A DNA stretch of 64,000 nucleotides from Manis javanica (GCF_040802235.1 NC_133163.1:41994501-42058500), one strand, 5' to 3'. Counted from the first letter of the stretch, positions 21,887-34,222 are shown. Notes: generated by a model not told the origin, from the letters alone. Numbers and translations are program-made.

Positions 21887-24800
21887 TTATACTCCACAGA
21901 TGAGTGAAATCATTTGGCATTTCTCTTTCTCTGCTTGGCTTCTTTCACTGAGCAAAATACCCTCTAGCTCCATCCATGTTGTTCCAAATGGTAGGATTTG
22001 TTTTCTTCTTATGGCTGAATAATGTTCCATTGTGTATATGTACCACATCTTCTTTATCCATTCATCTACTGATGGACACTTAGGTTGCTTCCAATTCTTG
22101 GCTATTGTAAATAGTGCTGCAATAAACATAGGGGTGCATCTGTCTTTTTCAAACTGGAGTGCTGCATTCTTAGGGTAAATTCCTAGGAGTGGAATTCCTG
22201 GGTCAAATGGTAGGTCTATTTTGAGCATTTTGATGAACCTCCATACTGCTTTCCACAATGGTTGAACTAATTTACATTCCCACCAGCAGTGTAGGAGGGT
22301 TCCCCTTTCTCCACAACCTCGCCAACATTTGTTGTTGTTTGTCTTTTGGATGGTAGCCATCCTTACTGGTGTGAGGTGATACCTCATTGTAGTTTTAATT
22401 TGCATTTCTCTGATAATTAGCGATGTGGAGCATCTTTTCATGTGTCTGTTGGCCATTTGTATTTCTTTTTTGGAGAACTTTCTGTTCAGTTCCTCTGCCC
22501 ATTTTTTAATTGGATTATTTGTTTTTTGTTTGTTGAGGTGGGTGAGCTCTTTATATATTTTGGAGCCTTTATCGGATCTGTCATTTACAAATATATTCTC
22601 CCGTACTGTAGGGTACCTTTTTGTTCTATTGATGGTGTCTTTTGCTGTACAGAAGCTTTTCAGCTTAATATAGTCCCACTTGTTCATTTTTTATTTTGTT
22701 TTCCTTGCCCAGGGAGATATGTTCAAGAAGAGGTCACTCATGTTTATGTCTAAAAGGTTTTTGCCTATGCTTTTTTCTAAGAGTTTTATGGTTTCATGAC
22801 TTACATTCAGGTCTTTGATCCATTTCGAATTTACTTTTCTGTATGGGGTTAGACAGTCGTCCAGTTTCATTCTCTTACATGTAGCTGTCCACTTTTGCCA
22901 GCACCATCTGTTGAAGAGACTGTCATTTCTCCATTGTATGTCTATGGCTCCTTTATCAAATATTAATTGACCATATATGTTTGGGTTAATGTGTGGAGTC
23001 TCTAATCTGTTCCACTGGTCTGTAGCTCTGTTCTTGTGCCAGTACCAAATTGTCTTGATTACTATGACTTTTTAGTAGAGCTTGATGTTGGGGAGTGAGA
23101 TCCCCCCTGCTTTCTTCTTCTTTCTCAGGATTGCTTTGGCTATTTGGGGTCTTTGGTGTTTCCATATGAATTTTTGAATTATTTGTTCCAGTTCATTGAA
23201 GAATGCTGTTGGTAATTTGATAGGGATTGCATCAAATCTGTATATTGCTTTGGGCAGGATGTCCATTTTGATGATATTAATTCTTCCTAGCCATGAGCAT
23301 GGGATGTGTTTCCATTTGTTAGTGTCCCCTTTAATTTCTCTTAAGAGTGACTTGTAGTTTTCAGGGTATAGTTCTTTCACTTCTTTGGTTAGGTTTATTC
23401 CTAGGTATTTTATTCTTTTTGATGCAATTGTGAATGGAGTTGTTTTCCAGATTTCTCTTTCTATTGGTTCATTGTTAGTGTATAGGAAAGCTACAGATTT
23501 CTGTGTGTTAATTTTGTATTCTGCAGCTTTGCTGTATTCCGATATTAGTTCTAGTAGTTTTCGAGTGGAGTCTTTAGGGTTTTTTATGTACAATATCATG
23601 TCATCTGAAAATAGTGACAGTTTAACTCCTTCTTACCAATCTGGATTCCTTGTATTTTTTTTGTTTTGTCTAATTGCCATGGCTAGGACCTCCAGTACTA
23701 TGTTAAATAACAGTGGGGAGAGTGGGCATCCCTGTCTTGTTCCCGACCTCAGAGGAAAAGCTTTCAGCCTCTTGCTGTTCAATATGATGTTAGCTGTGGG
23801 TTTATCATATATGGCCTTTATTATGTTGAGGTACTTGCCCTCTATTCCCATTTTGTTGAGAGTTTTTATCATGAATGGATGTTGAATTTTGTCAATTGCT
23901 TTTTCAGCATCTATGGAGATGATCATGTGGTTTTTGTCCTTCTTTTCTTTGATGTGGTGGATGATGTTGATGGATTTTCGAATGTTGTACCATCCTTGCA
24001 TCCCTGGGATGAATCCCACTTGGTCATGGTGTATGATCCTCTTGATGTGGTTTTGAATTCAGTTTGCTAATATTTTGTTGAGTATTTTTGCATCTACATT
24101 CATCAGGGATATTGATCTGTAATTTTCTTTTTTGGTGGGGTCTTTGCCTGGTTTTGGTATTAGGGTGATTTTGGCTTCATAGAATGAGTTTGAGAGTATC
24201 CCCTACTCTTCTATTTTTTGGAAAACTTTAAGGAGAATGGATGTTATGTCTTCTCTGTGTGTCTGATAAAATTCCGAGGTAAATCTGTCCGGCCCGGGGG
24301 TTTTGTTCCTGGGTAGTTTTTGATTACCGTTTCAATTTCTTTGCTCGTAATTGGTTTGTTTAACTTTTGTGTTTCTTCCTTGGTCAGTCTTGGGAGGTTG
24401 TATTTTTCTAGGAAGTTGTCCATTTCTTCTAGGTTTTCCAGCTTGTTGGCATATAGGTTTTCATAGTAGTCTTTAATAATTCTTTGTATTTCTGTGGAAT
24501 CTGTTGTGATTTTTCCATTCTCATTTCTGATTGTGTTGATGTGTGTTGATTCTCTTTTTCTCTTAATAAATTTGGCTAGAGGCTTATCTATTTTGTTTAT
24601 TTTCTCAAAGAACCAGCTCTTGGTTTCATTGATTTTTTCTATTGTTTTATTCTTCTCAATTTTGTTTATTTCTTCTCTAATCTTTATTATGTCCCTCCTT
24701 CTGCTAACTTTAGGCCTCATTTGTTCCTTCTTTTTCCAGTTTCGATAATTGTGATGTTAAACTATTCATTTGGGATTGGTCTTCCTTCTTTAAGTGTGCC

Positions 24801-25730
24801 TGGATCGCTATATACTTTCCTCTTAAGACTGCTTTTACTGTGTCCCACAGTAGTTGGGGCTTTGTGTTGTTGTTGTCATTTGTTTCCATATATTCCTTGA
24901 TCTCTATTTTAATTTGTTCATTGATCCATTGATTATTTAGAAGCATGTTGTTAATCTTCCATGTGTTTGTGAGCCTTTTTGTTTTCTTTGTAGAATTTAT
25001 TTCTACTTTTATACCTTTGTGGTCTGAAAAATTGGGTGGTAGAATTTCAATCTCTTGAAACTTGCTGAGGCTCTTTTTGTGAGCTAGTATATGGTCTATT
25101 CTGGAGAAAGTTCCATGTGCACTTGAGAAGAATGTGTATCCTGTTGCTTTTGGATGTAGAGTTCTATAGATGTCTATTAGGTCCATCTGTTCTAGTGTGT
25201 TGTTCAGTGCCTCTGTGTCCTTACTTATTTTCTGCCCGGTGGATCTATCCTTTGGGGTGAGTGGTGTGTTGAAGTCTCCTAAAATGAATGCATTGCAGTC
25301 TATTTCCCCCTTTAGTTCTGTTAGTATTTGTTTCACATATGCTGGTGCTCCTGTATTGGGTGCATATATATTTAGAATGGTTATATCCTCTTGTTGGACT
25401 GAGCCCTTTATCATTATGTAATGTCCTTCTTTATCTCTTGTTACTTTCTTTGTTTTGAAGTCTATTTTGTCTGATAGTAGTACTGCAACCCCTGCTTTCT
25501 TCTCTGTTGTTTGCCTGAAATATGTTTTTCCATCCCTTGACTTTTAGTCTGTGCATGTCTTTGGGTTTGCGGTGAGTTTCTTGTAAGCAGCATGTAGATG
25601 GGTCTTGCTTTTTTATCCATTCTGTTACTCTGTGTCTTTCGATTGGTCCATTCAGTCCATTTACATTTAGGGTGACTATTGAAAGATATGCACTTATTGC
25701 CATTGCACGCTTTATATTCATGGTTACCAA
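21887..25730 (-). pseudogene. L1 ORF2 remnant, copy B
   Basis: Endonuclease pieces are open at 25431-25730 (TLNVNGLN, LQETHRKP) and 24710-25414 (ILGDFNTPLT, SDHKG). The linker is at 24244-24720. The reverse transcriptase is split over 23633-24019 ([28 protein letters not shown]) and 23072-23599. The C-terminal region is one 266-codon run at 21887-22687, with the cysteine-rich [18 protein letters not shown] segment. The RT catalytic motif reads FSDD instead of FADD. Frameshifts near 25420, 23620 and 22700-23070 break the protein. Confidence 0.9.
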
Positions 25731-26026
25731 AGGTTCAAGGTTAGCTTCTTTAGTATCTTACTGCCTAACTTAGCTCGCTTACTGAGCTGTTATATATACT
25801 GTCTGGAGATTCTTTTCTTCTCTCCCTTCTTATTCCTCCTCCTCTATTCTTTATCTGTTGGTCATTTTATTCTGTGCTCTTTTGTGTTTCCTTTAACTGC
25901 TTTTAGTGGGTAGTTGATTTTATTTTTTGCCTTTAGTTAGTATTTGGTTGGTCTGCTTTCTTTGCTGTGATTTTATTTTCTCTGGTGACATCTGTTTAGT
26001 CTTAGGAGTGCTCCTGTCTAGAACTG

Positions 26027-26907
26027 TCACTCTAAAATATCCTGTAGAGGTAGTTTGTGGGAAGCAAATTCTCTCAACTTTTGCTTCTTTGGGAATTGTT
26101 TAATCCCTCCTTCATATTTAAATGATAATCGTGCTGGATACAGTATCCTTGGTTCAAGGCCCTTCTGTTTCATTGCATTAAATATATCATGCCATTCTCT
26201 TCTGGCCTGTAAGGTTTCTGTTGAGAAGTCTGTTGATCGCCTGATGTGTTTTCCTTTACAGGCGACCTTTTTCTCTCTAGCTGCCTTTAAAACTCTTTCC
26301 TTGTCCTTGATCTTTGCCATTTTAATTATTATCTGTCTTGGTGTTGTCCTCCTTGGGTCGTTTCTGTTGGGAGTTCTGTGTGTATTTCCGTGGACTGCTC
26401 GATTATTTCCTCCCCCAGTTTGGGGAAGTTTTCAGCAATTATTTCTTCAAAGACACTTTCTATCCCTTTTGTTCTCTCTTCTTCTTCTGGAACCCCTATA
26501 ATACAGATATTGCTCCTTTTGGATTGATCACACAGTTCTCTTAATATTGTTTTGTTCCTGGAGATCCTTTTATCCCTCTCTGTGTCAGTTTCTGTGCATT
26601 CCTGTTCTCTTGTTTCTATTCCATCAATGGCCTCTTGCATCTTATCCATTCTGCTTTTCAATCCTTCTAGAGTTTGTTTTATTTCTGTAATCTCCTTCCT
26701 GGCATCTGTAATCTCCCTCCGGACTTCATCCCTTAGCTCTTGTATATTTCTCTGCATCTCCGTCAGCATGTTTATGATTTTTATTTTGAATCCTTTTTCA
26801 GAAAGAGTGGTTAGGTCTGTCTCCTTCTCTGGTGTTGACTCTGTGATCCTGGCCTGCCTGTAATTTTGCCTTTTCATGGTGATAGAGAAAGTTTGCAGAG
26901 CTGGCAT
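26027..26907 (-). pseudogene. L1 ORF1 remnant, copy B
   Basis: Two open blocks in different frames. 26329-26907 (192 codons) holds the start MKRQNYRQ (26877), the coiled coil and the RRM block (ICIIGVPEEEE). 26027-26320 (97 codons) holds the C-terminal domain (ARREWHDIFNAMKQKG, LEPRILYPARLSF). A frameshift near 26325 separates them. Confidence 0.88.
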
Positions 26908-27698
26908 GAGTGACGGCTGGAAGAACTTCCCTTCTTGTTGGTTTGTGGCCTTTCTCTCCTGGGAGAACAGCGACCTCTAGTGGCTTGTGCTGGGTAGCTG
27001 CACGCAGAAAGGTGTTCTGATTCCTGCCCGGCTGCTATGGAGTTTATCTCCGCTGTTCCTGTGAGGGTGACCTGCCTCGGGCTGCTACTCTGATATGGTG
27101 GAGCCGCTTTGGAGGGGGAACCGCTGGGAGCCTATTTATCTCCGTGAACGGCCTCTGTGCTCCCTGCTGCCCAGGGGGTTAGAGTGCCCAGAGATCCCCA
27201 GATTTCCTGTTGCTGGACTAAGTGTCCCAGGATGTTTCTGTCCAGCTGTGTGATCCCTGTCTCTTTAAGACTTCCAAAAAGCACTTGCTTTTCTTTGTCC
27301 CAGGTGCAATATCTGCAGGGACCTGCTCACAGGTCTTACTGTCCTGTTTCCCTAGTTTCCAGCACCTCACACTTGCACTGTGTCTGTGCTCTGGTGTGGA
27401 TGGCTGGGGCTGGGTATTTAGCAGTCCTGGGATCCCTCTCCCTCCCCGCTCTGACTCCTCTCCTCCCGCCGGGAGCTGGAGTGTGGTGCGCTCGGGTCCT
27501 GCCGGGCTGGGGCCTGTATCTTACCCCCTTCGTGAGGCGCTGGGTTCTCGCAGGTGTGGATGTAGTCTAGCTGTTGTCCTGTGTCTTCTGGTCTCTCTTT
27601 TAGGAAGAGTTTTCTTTGTTGTATTTTCAAAAATATATGTGGTTTTGGAGGAGATTTCCTCTGCTCTACTCACGCTGCCATCTTGGCTCTGCCCCCAG
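26908..27698 (-). promoter_or_regulatory. L1 5' UTR, copy B, with YY1-like site at its 5' end
   Basis: GC-rich 0.79-kb region upstream of ORF1. The first bases on the minus strand contain CCAAGATGGCAGC (27686-27674), matching the YY1-type element that positions transcription in other mammalian L1s. Activity is inference. Confidence 0.6.
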
Positions 27699-27712
27699 TA
27701 AAATGTTTCTTT
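27699..27712. repeat. Target-site duplication of composite copy B, right copy
   Basis: Exact repeat of 19695-19708. Confidence 0.9.
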
Positions 27713-27848
27713 ATATAGAACAGCTGCTCCCAGAGAGCATGTGCAAAGTTTGCTTAAGGGATTTATAAGGGGGAAAGGTGGAGACTGAGGTTGGTCCTGT
27801 GCTGTCCTGTAGTGGTGTGGCAAGACTTTAGGGTATTTTCCCTAAGCA

Positions 27849-28169
27849 TCAATAGCTCAGGGAAACTTCCTGTTCAAGTAATCTATTTAGATGGCAGAAA
27901 AGCTCTTCACTGAGTGTATTAATGGCCATGCTCAGGTGGTCTTCAACAAAGATTTGCTTAATTTCTCTAGAGAGGGCAGCTTGGTATTTGCCCATTGTTG
28001 TGAGGGGTGATGCATTGTGAACTGGTAAATGGAACTTTTTAAAACACCCTGAGGCTTCCCTGAAAACCACTTTGTACTCAGTCAGCTCTCCACTTCTAAT
28101 TGATTGTATCTGTTGGCTGAGCCGCAGCACTAGGGAAGTGGGAGCTTCGTGTTGATTCAGTTGAGTCAT
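27849..28169 (-). other. Unrecognised 106-codon open frame
   Basis: An ATG-initiated frame with ordinary protein-like composition: a leucine- and glutamine-rich start (LSQQIQSIRSGELTEYK), a central FHLPVHNASPLTTMGKY and an acidic-hydrophobic end (INTLSEELFCHLNRLL). It lies just outside the TSD of composite copy B. No splice sites, poly(A) signal or partner exon were identified. It may be a retrocopy fragment, part of an old transposon protein, an antisense exon, or chance. I do not recognise a family. Confidence 0.25.
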
Positions 28170-29241
28170 GCCAGAAAGTTTAGATAAGGGCCATCAGCAA
28201 ACATGAGTTTTCAGCGTTACCTGGCCACTAGCTGGTCTTTTCTTTGCCTCACCCTATGATCAAGCCATGGATTTTGTCAGTGGGAAGCCCCAAAATTTAT
28301 ATAAAGGAAAGGGGTGTTTGGGGACCTTGTGTCAAAGCTAAAGTGGTCTGCTGCTTTGCATAAAATTGGGGGGAATTCAGGTAGGGCTGATGGACTTTAC
28401 AGTTGCTGAAGCCTCACATATACCTTGAGGGGCAAATTTTAGATTCAGTAGATCTGGTCAGCAACACATGCAAATATGACTTTACACTGGAAGCCTGATG
28501 ATACTGCACTTCAGACAGCAGTAAACCTCCTATAAAAAGTAAAGTATGAAGACCAAACTATTTTCTTTTTCACCAGTGGATTGAAATCAGCTAATGCAAA
28601 TGTGAAGAGAGACCTATATGGGTGAGTTGGGAGAATTTTTCAGGTCCCCTGAGTGTGGAAATTGCTCAGGAGAACTTTCCAGGGTGTCTTAGGCAAAGCA
28701 CAGTGATCTCCCCCCTCAATCAGAGGGACAAGTTGTTTTCTCCCCCAGTGAGCAATGGTGTGTATCGTGCTTCCCTTTTGGGGAGGGTATGAGAAAGAAG
28801 AACACACGAAGGGATACTTTCTTCCTCATCAATTCGTCATGTATTTCCATAGGGTTGAAGTTCATAATGGCTTTCTCATCACAAGAGTTGGTAATCATAC
28901 AATTTGTAGGTGATCTGTATGGTTAACATTAGTGAATAACCCCAGCAAGACCGGCAGTTGATTACAAGACATTCTCTTTGCATCTCCCAGTAGGTATCTA
29001 GTGTCATGCCTAAGCATGCAGTTAACTAAAGACATTCTTAAGATTACTTGAAAGTAGAGATAGGGTTTTTGGCCTCTTTGTGCCCTTCTCTGTAAATATC
29101 AATGCAGAGCCTACAGAATTAATTGCTTCTTGGATGCATGATTACTGCTCACTTAGCCCTATGCAAAGAAGTACATCATTCTGTTCATCTGAATCTTGCT
29201 GTTCTGTAATTATGTGAAGAGCAAATTATTATAGATAGGGT
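28170..29241. other. Non-coding sequence, nothing recognised
   Basis: No coding or repeat signal I can support. Confidence 0.4.
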
Positions 29242-29259
29242 TTCTATGTGATTTTTAAA
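29242..29259. repeat. Target-site duplication of L1 fragment D, left copy
   Basis: TTCTATGTGATTTTTAAA recurs exactly at 30095-30112 (18 bp). Confidence 0.95.
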
Positions 29260-30094
29260 AAAATTTTTATTTTGGTATCATTAATCAACAATTACATGAA
29301 GGACATTATGTTTACTAGGCTCCCCCTTCACCAAGTCCCCCCCCACATCCCCGTTTACAGTCACTGTCCATCAACATAGTAAGATGCTGTAAAATCACTA
29401 CTTGTCTTCTCTGTGTTGCACAGCCCTCCCCATGCCCCCCTACACTATAAATGCTAATCGTAATGCCCCCTTTCTTTTTTTCCCGTCCTTATCCCTCCCT
29501 TCCCACCCATCCTCCCCAGTCCCTTTCCCTTTGGTAACTATTAGTCCATTCTGGGGTTCTGTGCTTCTGCTGCTGTTTTGTTCCTTAAGTTTTCTTTTGT
29601 TCTTATACTCTACATATGAGTGAAATCATTTGGTACTTGTCTTTCTCTGCCTGGCTTATTTCACTGAGCATAATACCCTCTAGCTCCATCCATGTTGCGA
29701 ATGGTAGGATCTGTTTTTTTCTTATGGCTGCATAATATTCCATTGTGTATATGTACCACATCTTCTTTATCCATTCATCTACTGATGGACATTTAGGTTG
29801 CTTCCATATTTTGGCTACTGTAAATAGTGCTGTGATAAACATAGGAGTGCATCTGTCTTTTTCAAACTGGAGTGCTGCATTCTTGGGGTAAATTCCTAGA
29901 AGTAGAATTCATGGGTCAAATGGTATTTCTATTTTGAGCATTTTGAGGAACCTCCATATTGCTTTCCACAATGGTTGAACTAATTTACATTCGCACCAGC
30001 AGTGTAGGAGGATTCCCCTTTCTCCACAACCTCGCCAACATTTGTTGTTGTTTGTCTTTTGGATGGTAGCCATCCTTACTGGTGTGAGGTGGTA
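29260..30094 (-). mobile_element. 5'-truncated L1 (copy D), antisense
   Basis: 835 bp: short tail, L1 3' UTR and the last part of ORF2 (29603-29842 open on the minus strand, with [19 protein letters not shown] and YTMEYYAAIRKK). It is very similar to the same region of copies A-C and ends directly at the L1 3' UTR without the env-LTR extension. The 18-bp exact duplication shows a simple 5'-truncated insertion. Confidence 0.93.
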
Positions 30095-30112
30095 TTCTAT
30101 GTGATTTTTAAA
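30095..30112. repeat. Target-site duplication of L1 fragment D, right copy
   Basis: Exact repeat of 29242-29259. Confidence 0.95.
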
Positions 30113-31037
30113 GCAGGTAAATTTAGTATCATTAGAGAGTAGTCTGTGGCTGGCAAAATTCAAGGTCCTTTAAAAAACATGAAGACTATTTAAAATGATA
30201 ATTTTTTAAATCCTTAAATGTGTATGTATGTTAGAAAAAAGCTGTGTCTGTGAGCTACAAGAGGCACTCATGGTTAAGTACCAAGGAAGAAAAAGAGCTG
30301 GTCCCTATTTATTTCCTGACAATGTAGGAAGACTGTAATTGAAATTTTGTTACATATGCTTTGAACAAGGACTCTGACATTTCATATTTCATTTAGGTGG
30401 AACATACATTCTTTTTTCATTAACAAGATAAAAATAAGTTTCCCACATTATTGGAAGACGTAAATTATGTTGAAGATTTGATTATTAAAGAGACTGTATT
30501 TATAACCCCTTCAAAATTGAACCTGAGCTAAATAGCTATGAAGTACATCTCACTTGTTGCTATATGGAAAGGGTGTATTTTATGCATTCAGGTAGCCTGA
30601 AGTCCTTCAATTAAAATTGATTCAGATCAATGGAATGGCATCTGCCTTGAAGTTGGCTAGCTTGCTTTTTTCCTTTGTTCCTTATTTCTGTTCACTGTAA
30701 GAATTTGTTTTAATGTACAATGCAAATAAAAGTTGTGTGACAAAGGGCAAGCCTGCCTAAGTGGTGGCAGAATTAGATTAGTGTCTTAGTTTGAGTTCTC
30801 TCTAAAAGCAGACTCTTAGTCCAGATTGGGGTGCAAAGAGTTTATTTGGGAAGTGACCCTGGGGAACATGACAAGGGAGTGAGGAGGTGTGACAAGGGTG
30901 TGTGCAGTCAGTGAAGGGAGTGTGCGTGAGTGGGTCAGTGCTGGGGCTCCTTGCTGTGGGGGACTCTCTGGGAACCTGTGTGGAGCACATCTCAGGGGTG
31001 AGGAAGACTGGAAAATGTATCCGACATGGGAGGCAAA
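30113..31037. other. Non-coding sequence, possible old repeat in the second half
   Basis: 30113-30784 shows nothing recognisable. 30785-31037 reads like an old repeat edge ('cttagtttgagttctctcta', 'gtttatttgggaag') but I cannot assign a family. Confidence 0.3.
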
Positions 31038-31475
31038 AGTGTGCCCCCCCCCAAAATGTCCACATCCTAATCCCCAGACCCTGTGGCTGTGTTACAGAGA
31101 GTACTTTTCAGATGTGATTGAATGAAAGAAGAACCTGGAGGTGGGGAGATTATTGCAAAGGCCCTTATAAGAGAGAATAGGAAGGTCAGAGCCAGAGTAG
31201 AAAATATGAATAGGAAGCAGAGCTGAGAGAGAGGGATTTCAAGAGGCACCATGTTGGCCTTAAGGATGGAGGAAGAGACCATGAGCCTCTGGAAACTGGA
31301 AGAGGCGAGGAAACTTGCTCTCCCCATGAACCTCCAGAAGGAACCAGCCCTGCTGACACCTGGGCTTTAGCCCCTGAGACTGATTTTGGACTTCTGACCT
31401 CCAGAAATACACAACAAATTTGGGTTGTTTTAAGCCATGAAATTTGTGATAGTAGCAATAGGGAAGTAATATACC
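31038..31475 (+). mobile_element. MLT1-type LTR (ERVL-MaLR)
   Basis: The order 'aaaatgtccacatcctaatc', 'cttttcagatgtgattgaat', 'cccttataagagaga', 'ccagaaggaaccagccctgc', 'ggacttctgacctccagaaa', 'ttgttttaagccatgaaatt' follows the MaLR LTR consensus as I know it. Solo. Confidence 0.65.
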
Positions 31476-31863
31476 CACCAATCAATGGCCCCCAGTAATT
31501 GAGGATGGCTTCTAGAGCAATATTTCCTTGGTGCCTCTGGCCAGCCCCGCACAGCCTCCAACAGCTGGAGGATGCCCTCAGGCCTGCAGGGGAGGAGTGG
31601 TCTGCAGGGCGCCTCTGCAATGCGCCAGGGCACCAGCCGAGCTGGCCGTGTCTAGACAAAGGGGATAGTTAGGGCAAGGTGACAAATGTCCTCATAAACA
31701 CTTGGAACTAGCTCTTTTGGGTTGTTTCATATGAACAGTCCAAGTTTCTGAGCCCCTCTGAACATTCCTACACTGTCTCTTCTCCTGGCCCCTTCTCTTC
31801 TGCCTGACTTTTAAACATTGGAGTTTCTTGGGATTATGACCTTAGTATTGTGCATTCTTACTC

Positions 31864-32343
31864 TGTGATGGTTAACTTTATGTCAACTTAACTGGGCCAT
31901 GTGCTGCCCAGACATTATGTCAAACATTTTTGTGGCCTGTCCGTGAGGGTGTTTCTGGGTGAGATTAACATTTGGATCAGTAGACTGAGTAAAGCTGATT
32001 GTCCTTGCTAATGTGAATGGCCCTCATCCAATCAATTGAAGGCCTGAATACAGCAAAAGGGCTGACCATCCACTGAGTAAGAGAGAGTTCCTCCCACCTG
32101 ATCTGATGTCTCCTTAGAGCCAGGACATTGTTTTTTTCCTGCCTTTGGTCTCTAACTGAAACATCAGTTCTTCCTTTCAGACTGGAGCTACCCCATCAGC
32201 TCTTCTGGGGCTCCAAGCTGCCGATTTGCCCTGCAGATCTGAGGACTTGTCAGCCTCCATAATCACATGAGCCAATTCCTTATAATAACTCTCTTTAAAT
32301 ATATATCTCCTATTGGTCTGTTTCTCTGGAGAACCCTAATATA
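31864..32343 (+). mobile_element. MLT2-type LTR (ERVL)
   Basis: Starts TGTGATGGTTAACTTTATGT and ends TCTCTGGAGAACCCTAATA. Between them lie 'tgagattaacatttggatca', 'ggccctcatccaatcaattg' and 'cagcctccataatcacatga'. This is the standard layout of an ERVL LTR of the MLT2 group, solo, in sense with ARMH4. Confidence 0.65.
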
Positions 32344-32344
32344 C

Positions 32345-32690
32345 GCTCTGTACTCTAGGGTGATCTATCTTATCCACTCTTTGGACTTCAGCTTCCATCC
32401 GTATGCTGATGAGTCCCAAACCTTGGTCTTCAGCCCAGATTTCTCCATTTCCAGTTTTAAAACTGCCAGCAGAAACATCCCCAAGAATATTGTGTGGATA
32501 CTTTAAACTCCACATATCTGGAATAAAACTCATTATCATCTCCCTAGGAATCTGCTGCTGCTTTCTCTATTTTGTTTTTTTTCATAATGTTACCATGTAC
32601 TCTGATCTCATACTCAATACCTTCAGCATTGCACATTCTGAGTTTTAATTTTCATCTTAGGATTTCTGCCACTCAGGGCTCCTGTTCTCC
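32345..32690. repeat. Ancient dispersed repeat, inverted relative of 2020-3160
   Basis: 'aaactccacatatctggaat', 'aaaactcattatcatctccc' and 'ctgctgctgctttctctatt' read like the reverse complement of the 3' half of the same unnamed repeat family. Confidence 0.35.
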
Positions 32691-32804
32691 AATGGAGAGC
32701 AACTCTGGCACACAGGACTGAGTTGGAAGAATCCTCAGGCTAAGAGGGAACTAAGAGATCTAGTTTATTCTTATACAAAGAGTTAACACACACATACAGG
32801 GTGG

Positions 32805-33030
32805 GATGGGGGAGAGGAAGAAAAAGCAGATACAGAGAGCAGCAGAGTCATATAGACACACACGGTCTGAGAGAAAGAGGGAGGAAAAAAAAGAGACACA
32901 AAGCACACTGTTATATACAGAGACACAGCACAAGAGACAGAATTGGCGGGAGGCACACACAGAGGCAGAGAGGAGGATATCTGTCAGAGGCAGAAGACAG
33001 GGAAGAGAAGGTAGAGAAAAGAGGGGCCAG
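32805..33030. repeat. Purine-rich (GA/CA) low-complexity tract
   Basis: About 220 bases dominated by A and G with CA interruptions ('agagaaagagggaggaaaaa', 'gacacacacggtctgagaga'). Open frames here (up to 140 codons) result from low complexity and are not genes. Confidence 0.7.
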
Positions 33031-33227
33031 AATAACAGACAGGTGTGCTGGTACACATCTCACCCTAATTTGGGTATGTCCTCATCTCCTGAACTTGGAA
33101 AACCCCTACTGAGGGCTCTGATATGGTCACCCTGGCTCACCTACCCACACCTCTCCCCAAAGTTACCTACAGGCCTATGCTTTCACCATAGGGCCTGGGT
33201 TCAAATTTCAGGTCAGCTACTTTTTTA

Positions 33228-33777
33228 AAAAAGTGAAATATGGTTTGCATACAGTATTATATTGGTTTCATATGAACAACTAGTTATTAATCAATTATAA
33301 ATATTACTGAATACTCACCACAATAAGTGTAGTTAACACGTGATATCATAAAAAGATATTACAATATTATGAGCCATATTTGCTATGCTACACTTATCTT
33401 GTAAGTGTATGCTATACTGTATCCTTGTGATTAAAATATTTTATAATTAGAAGTTTGTACCTCTTTATCCCCTTCACCTATTTCACCTATCCCCCCAAGC
33501 CTTATGGTTTATGAGTTTTCCATGTTTATGAGTCTTTTTCTGTTTTCTTTGTTTGTTCATTTGTTTTGTAGTTCAGATGCCACATGAAGTGAAACCATAT
33601 AGTGCTCATCTTTCTCAGAAAGATTTTTTTTATTTCACTTACCATAATACCCTCTAGGTCCATCCATATTGTCACAAATGGCAAGATTTTGTTCTTTTTT
33701 ATGGCTGAGTAATATTCTGTTGTATATATGTACCACATCTTCTTTATCCACCCATCATTGACAGACACTTGGCAATG
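33228..33777 (-). mobile_element. Old L1 3' fragment, antisense
   Basis: The + strand reads as reversed L1 3' UTR (33228-33480) and ORF2 end. 33526-33768 on the minus strand gives [19 protein letters not shown] and ILPFVTIWMDLEGIMVSE. More diverged than copies A-D, so an older subfamily. No TSD found. Confidence 0.75.
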
Positions 33778-34059
33778 AATTTCTTATAGTTCAAAAGCCT
33801 ATCAGTGGCTCAGACCCTGGCTCTATCCCCTTTTCCTCTTCTCTGAGCTACCTTTCTCCAGCTCCACAAGGACTCAGCTGGCCCTGCTTGTCTCTTCCAT
33901 GGGGTGCTTACATCAGCATTCCTGCTCTTACCTGTCTTTGCTTTGCTTTTTATATAATACCCAGCCTATTCCCTGATTCCAAACATTTTGGTTCAGAGGT
34001 TGGACCTCTGCCTTATGACCCAGTAACTGGCTTTCCTCCTCTGTCCCTTACTCTCTCAG

Positions 34060-34222
34060 TCCCATATTGCTGCTTGTCATCCACTTCTCATAGACTGGCT
34101 GGCCTAATCCTCTTCTCTCTGGAATTAAGTCTGCATACCTTGTACTGACCCCAGTGTAGAGCACACTGCCTGGCCAACACAATGTGCACAATAAATATTT
34201 GCTGAGCGATTGAATGGATTGG
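34060..34222 (+). repeat. LINE-2 (L2) 3' end fragment
   Basis: 'gagcacactgcctggccaac' followed by 'cacaataaatatttgctgag' is the L2 3' terminus. Confidence 0.65.

Larger units (their letters stand above)
19709..27698 (-). mobile_element. Composite retroelement: full-length L1 plus ERV env-LTR 3' segment (copy B)
   Basis: 7.99 kb between 14-bp duplications. Minus-strand order: L1 5' UTR (27698-26908), ORF1 (26907-26027), ORF2 (25730-21887), L1 3' UTR (to about 21562), A-rich junction (21560-21541), about 150 bp, A15 (21390-21376), retroviral env 3' end (about 21170-20652), polypurine tract (20042-20033), LTR (20032-19717), poly(A) (19715-19706). One TSD pair encloses all of it, so L1 and retroviral parts inserted together. 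The same arrangement occurs at 52025-59316 with a different TSD. Both L1 ORFs are broken. Confidence 0.85.

Noticed and set aside
32801..33228. + strand frames of 103 and 140 codons rich in Arg, Lys and Glu
   Set aside because: They are translations of a purine-rich low-complexity tract.
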